Assembly (NCBI GenBank): GCA_038502055.1
Contig: JAXRKN010000039.1
Coordinates: 1,488,001-1,552,000, forward strand
Direction: 5' to 3'
DNA length: 64,000 nt
DNA from: Tanytarsus gracilentus
Lineage: Eukaryota; Arthropoda; Insecta; Diptera; Chironomidae
The notes under the pieces are model-generated. The model worked only from the letters and a program-made list of their open reading frames with translations, was not told where the DNA came from and ran no database searches. Positions 61,101 through 64,000 of this stretch are shown piece by piece. The stretch's first letter is position 1. Each line of letters begins with the position of its first letter. The translations under genes were made by a program, and so were the position numbers.

Positions 61101-63184
61101 TTAATAGTCGAACAACAAGTTGGAGAAGATGATTTGAATTTGAAATTTTTATAGATTTTTTTTTTGAATTTTATAAGAAAATAAAATATGTCACCCCTTG
61201 CGACCCAATCAACTTCTTAAGTTTTACGAGAAAATAAGGAGAAAACACTGACTTTGGATATGTGGAGCTGCTCTATTGTTCATAGCTGAAGAATTGCGCA
61301 TAGTACAAATTGTTGCGCCTCTCGCTCAATATTTTTCCAATTGAAATGCCTTCGTCTCTTTATTGAAACTTCAATTGCTATGCAAATTTTAATTTTTCTT
61401 CTCCTTATTGCACACACACCGCCCGTCTCTTGGTACAATGTTCGGTAATAGGCCATAGAGAAGGAGAGCCAAGAAATGGGATGTCGTTAAAAGAATACAC
61501 GTATATCGATTGTCATTCTCAATATGTGCATATACTGCATTATGCACTTGAAACGAATTGAGCCACGGTGCATAAAGCAGGGTCCATTATAATTGCATTC
61601 TCACGTGTTCTATGTGAATTCCGTGCATTCTTAGCATTTGTGTTGTTGTAAGAGAAGAAGAAGAAGCGAGACGCAAGTTTTTTGCGAATTCTCTAGATTT
61701 TATTATGGCATGCACGCAATATTAACAGAGAGGCCTTTATCTAGGCAACATTATAAATATATATTCGAGAGGTGGAGAATGGAAGTCGGTTATGATTTTT
61801 TAATTATGTTCATCACATACACACAATTCAGGCACTGACAAATTGCTTCATGTAACGAATTCGCATGCCTTTTTTATTGAAATATATATGAAAAAATTGT
61901 ATCACGAGTCAGGATTAAGAAACTCTCACAGCAGGGAAGTTCAATTGCTTTGAGATCAAGGGAAGAACACATTTGATTAAATTTATTTTTAATCCAACTG
62001 GATTAGATTTATTTTTAATCTTTGACTTAAATTTGATAAGTTTATTCCAAATTTCTCGCCCCTTGATCTCGAGATCATCTTAACGACTCAAGGGTGAGGC
62101 TTAACCATCATCTCCCTATTTAAAATCATTGCAAAATCTCCTCAATTACAATTTCGACATGAAAGCAATTTTTTTGTGTGATTTACCGTAATTTTTAGCT
62201 TCTAAGATGACAGTGCAGCTCTTTTGACTTAAATTTTATTTTCGTGAGGAGCGGAAAATGTGTATAATGCATTCGAAATCATGCCGCCTGCCTATAAAAG
62301 TAATAAATACTGATGTAACTAGGGCTTGCCGCAATTCATGCCTTAAAAATCCGCGTTTAGAAAGTTGAGGGTGTCAAAAAATCAAATTTGTAATTTGTAA
62401 AAATGCCTTTTGTTTGTCTCGGCACTGGAATAATAAGGCTGAGAGGAGTCAGTGACGTTAGAGAGAGAACACAAGAGTGAGATGTGTGTAATAGACACGA
62501 AAAAGTTCATTGAATGAATAACTTAAGAGAATTAATTTTCATAATTTATTGTATTCAATTCAATTCAATTTTGTTGCCTTCATTTAATTTTTTTCTCTCT
62601 TTTGAAAAGAGAATTAAAAATAATCGCAAGCGCTTGCGGGGATTTTGGGATGATTTTTTTGTTTGCTAATTTTTGAAAAAGTTTTTTAGTTTAAAAAATA
62701 GCAAAAAAATATTTTATAAAAACCTAACAACCATTTTTAATTCAACCACAAATTTCATCGCAAGGAGCAAAATATTTAGAGTTTCGTGTGATGTGTTTTA
62801 CTCATGCAACCTTTCATTTATATTAATTTTTATAATTTCTTCTCTCATTCACAGATTACACACATAACATGTTCCGGATTATTTGAATTAAGATTAAAGT
62901 CATTTCGCAATGATAAAGGTGTAAATAGCATAGATCGATGTTGTACGGAGAAGCAAATGGTGAGCGGAGACTCATGTCTAGGAAGCTGTAAAACACGGTT
63001 TCAGGTATGCTTGAAGCAATATCAAGCTGAGATTGACACAACATCGCCATGTACATTCGGTTCCGCTGCGACACCAATTCTCGGTGATAATACATTCAAC
63101 TTTACGCAGCTAATACAAAATACCCAGCCGCAAAAGGGTGCATCAGTAGATCCAATTAGGCTTCAGTTCAACTTTACGTGGCCT
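55101..63184 (+). CDS. Dl: Notch ligand Delta, N-terminal part only (runs off the window)
   Basis: Delta is the DSL-family membrane ligand that activates Notch on neighbouring cells. Two coding exons are present, 55101-55148 and 62855-63184, joined in phase 0; the rest lies beyond the right edge. Exon 1 gives the signal peptide start (M-N-W-I-S-F-F-I-C-I-F-L-T-F-S). Exon 2 carries the MNNL domain: S-G-L-F-E-L-R-L-K-S-F, R-C-C, then C-L-G-S-C-K-T-R-F and C-L-K-x-Y-Q-A-x-I-D-T-T. It ends in T-P-I-L-G-D-N and F-N-F-T-W-P. This matches fly Delta closely, including the split before G-T-F-S-L-I, which is expected in the next exon. Two N-F-T glycosylation sites are visible. The 126 residues seen end before the DSL domain. 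Confidence 0.93.
55729..55738 (+). promoter_or_regulatory. Composite E-box / Su(H) site CACGTGAGAA
   Basis: CACGTG (palindromic E-box) overlaps CGTGAGAA, a match to the Su(H)/CSL consensus YGTGRGAA. It lies about 580 bases into the Delta first intron. The same 10-mer recurs inverted at 61598-61607. Function is inference. Confidence 0.35.
61598..61607 (-). promoter_or_regulatory. Composite E-box / Su(H) site, inverted copy
   Basis: TTCTCACGTG is the reverse complement of the 10-mer at 55729-55738, in the same intron about 1.25 kb before Delta exon 2. It pairs an E-box with a CSL-type site. Confidence 0.35.
61952..62070. mobile_element. Small AT-rich inverted-repeat element (MITE-like), copy C
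   Basis: GAGATCAAGGG (61952-61962) is the exact reverse complement of CCCTTGATCTC (62060-62070). The left part continues with AAGAACAC..GATTAAATTT, resembling the left end of copy B. The centre holds AATCCAACTGGATT. It lies in the Delta first intron. No target-site duplication was identified. Confidence 0.5.
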
Positions 63185-64000
63185 GTGAGTATTCTTTTTT
63201 TATTTCATTTTTGTCCGCTTCCTCTGCGTGGATATTTTGAGGTTATTACATTCTCAAAAGGGATGGCAATAATTAACGATAAAAGTTTAAAATTTTGTGA
63301 ATCAAAAAAAGAAATTCAGAAAAAAAACGTAAAAAATTAAAAACCACTTCCTCGCGAGTTCAAAGCAATTTCTCTGTTTAAATAAATTCCATTGAATATT
63401 TAATTTAAAAAAGCATAATGATCTTCACTTACTCGCCTCATTCTTAACCGATTCGTGCCACTCGCTCTTCGGAGAGGAAAGAAAGAAGAAGCGACAAACA
63501 GACGTTCAATGATCATAATGAAATATGTACACACAAACATCAATTGAATGTCCAACAATATGATTGTTGTGTGATGGTGGAAAGATGAAGGCATAAATTT
63601 CATAAATAAATCATAAAAAAAGCCACAATGGAACACAATGCAGCACAAAAAAAGAGACGATAACAATTAAAAAATTACTGATGACTGATTTCTTTTCCTG
63701 CGACTCTCTTAAGGTTGCAAGCGAAATACAAATGCACTACAGCATCTGAACAAGTGCAACCGCAGCCGGAGATGCAAAAATCAAGTTTGCTATGTTGGTG
63801 CGAGAGAGAGAGCGGAGAGGAGAAAAAGCACACGATGCAGAAATTTTCCATACTTTTTAACATTTTGCACACACTCGATGAGCTGCACTTCACGTAGTTT
63901 TTTTCATATATTTTTCGCGGCACGGTTTCTCATTCCGAGGGCAATTTCTCTGTCTCACTTGCTGCTTCACATGTACATGTGAAATGTGATTAGGGCAGAT
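63185..64000 (+). other. Start of the second Delta intron
   Basis: The sequence after the GTGAGT donor at 63185 has no continuation of the Delta MNNL/DSL domains (no G-T-F-S-L-I block), so it is intronic to the window edge. It is AT-rich with GA tracts. No other gene was seen. Confidence 0.6.

Larger units (their letters stand above)
55149..62854 (+). other. 7.7 kb first intron of Delta
   Basis: No additional exon was found. Long first introns of Delta genes typically carry enhancers. Three Su(H)-type sites (YGTGRGAA) occur: 55731-55738 and, on the minus strand, 56866-56873 and 61598-61605. The first and last are fused to a CACGTG E-box. An inverted-repeat element lies at 61952-62070. Many GA/CT-rich and CACA runs are present. 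Confidence 0.5.

Overview
The window is nuclear DNA from an insect, most likely a dipteran of the midge/mosquito side. It is very AT-rich and has short GT-AG introns of about 50-1200 bases plus a few long first introns. It carries clear insect orthologues of jagunal, an innexin, a katanin p60-like ATPase, an NDRG-family gene, Hip14, eEF1A and the Notch ligand Delta. Genes were assembled by hand by joining exons whose splice sites and reading phases agree. All exon joins are predictions without transcript support. The species call is inference.

Layout, left to right. The 5' end of Ufl1 (-) lies head-to-head with a divergent MATH-BTB gene (+). A divergent innexin (+) follows, then two tandem pancreatic-type neutral lipase genes (+); the second has a probable alternative last exon. 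Proteasome subunit alpha-7 (+), jagunal (+) and a katanin p60-like AAA ATPase (-) come next. After 5.2 kb without genes lies a 15 kb NDRG-family gene (+) with two alternative first coding exons. Downstream of it are a long 3' UTR palindrome and a textbook non-autonomous hAT element. A 1037-residue lysine-rich repeat protein of unknown function (-) follows. Then come two ELOVL fatty-acid elongase paralogues (+) separated by only 17 bases; the second has lost its catalytic histidine box. Hip14 palmitoyltransferase (-) is divergent from mitochondrial ribosomal protein S33 (+). eEF1A (+) is next, and the 5' end of Delta (+) runs off the right edge after a 7.7 kb first intron.

Housekeeping genes (Ufl1, proteasome alpha-7, mRpS33, eEF1A) are interleaved with lineage-variable ones (lipases, elongases, MATH-BTB, lysine-rich protein). 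Three close head-to-head pairs probably share promoters: Ufl1/MATH-BTB, lysine-rich/ELOVL and Hip14/mRpS33. No operon, CRISPR array, rRNA or canonical tRNA was seen. Mobile DNA is limited to small elements: the hAT element, a family of about 100-140 base AT-rich inverted-repeat elements, and a possible tRNA-derived insertion flanked by direct repeats.

The most unusual items are the 17-base spacing between an active and a catalytically dead elongase, the lysine-rich protein with a roughly 20-residue repeat, the alternative lipase C-terminus, and the composite E-box/Su(H) sites in the Delta intron.
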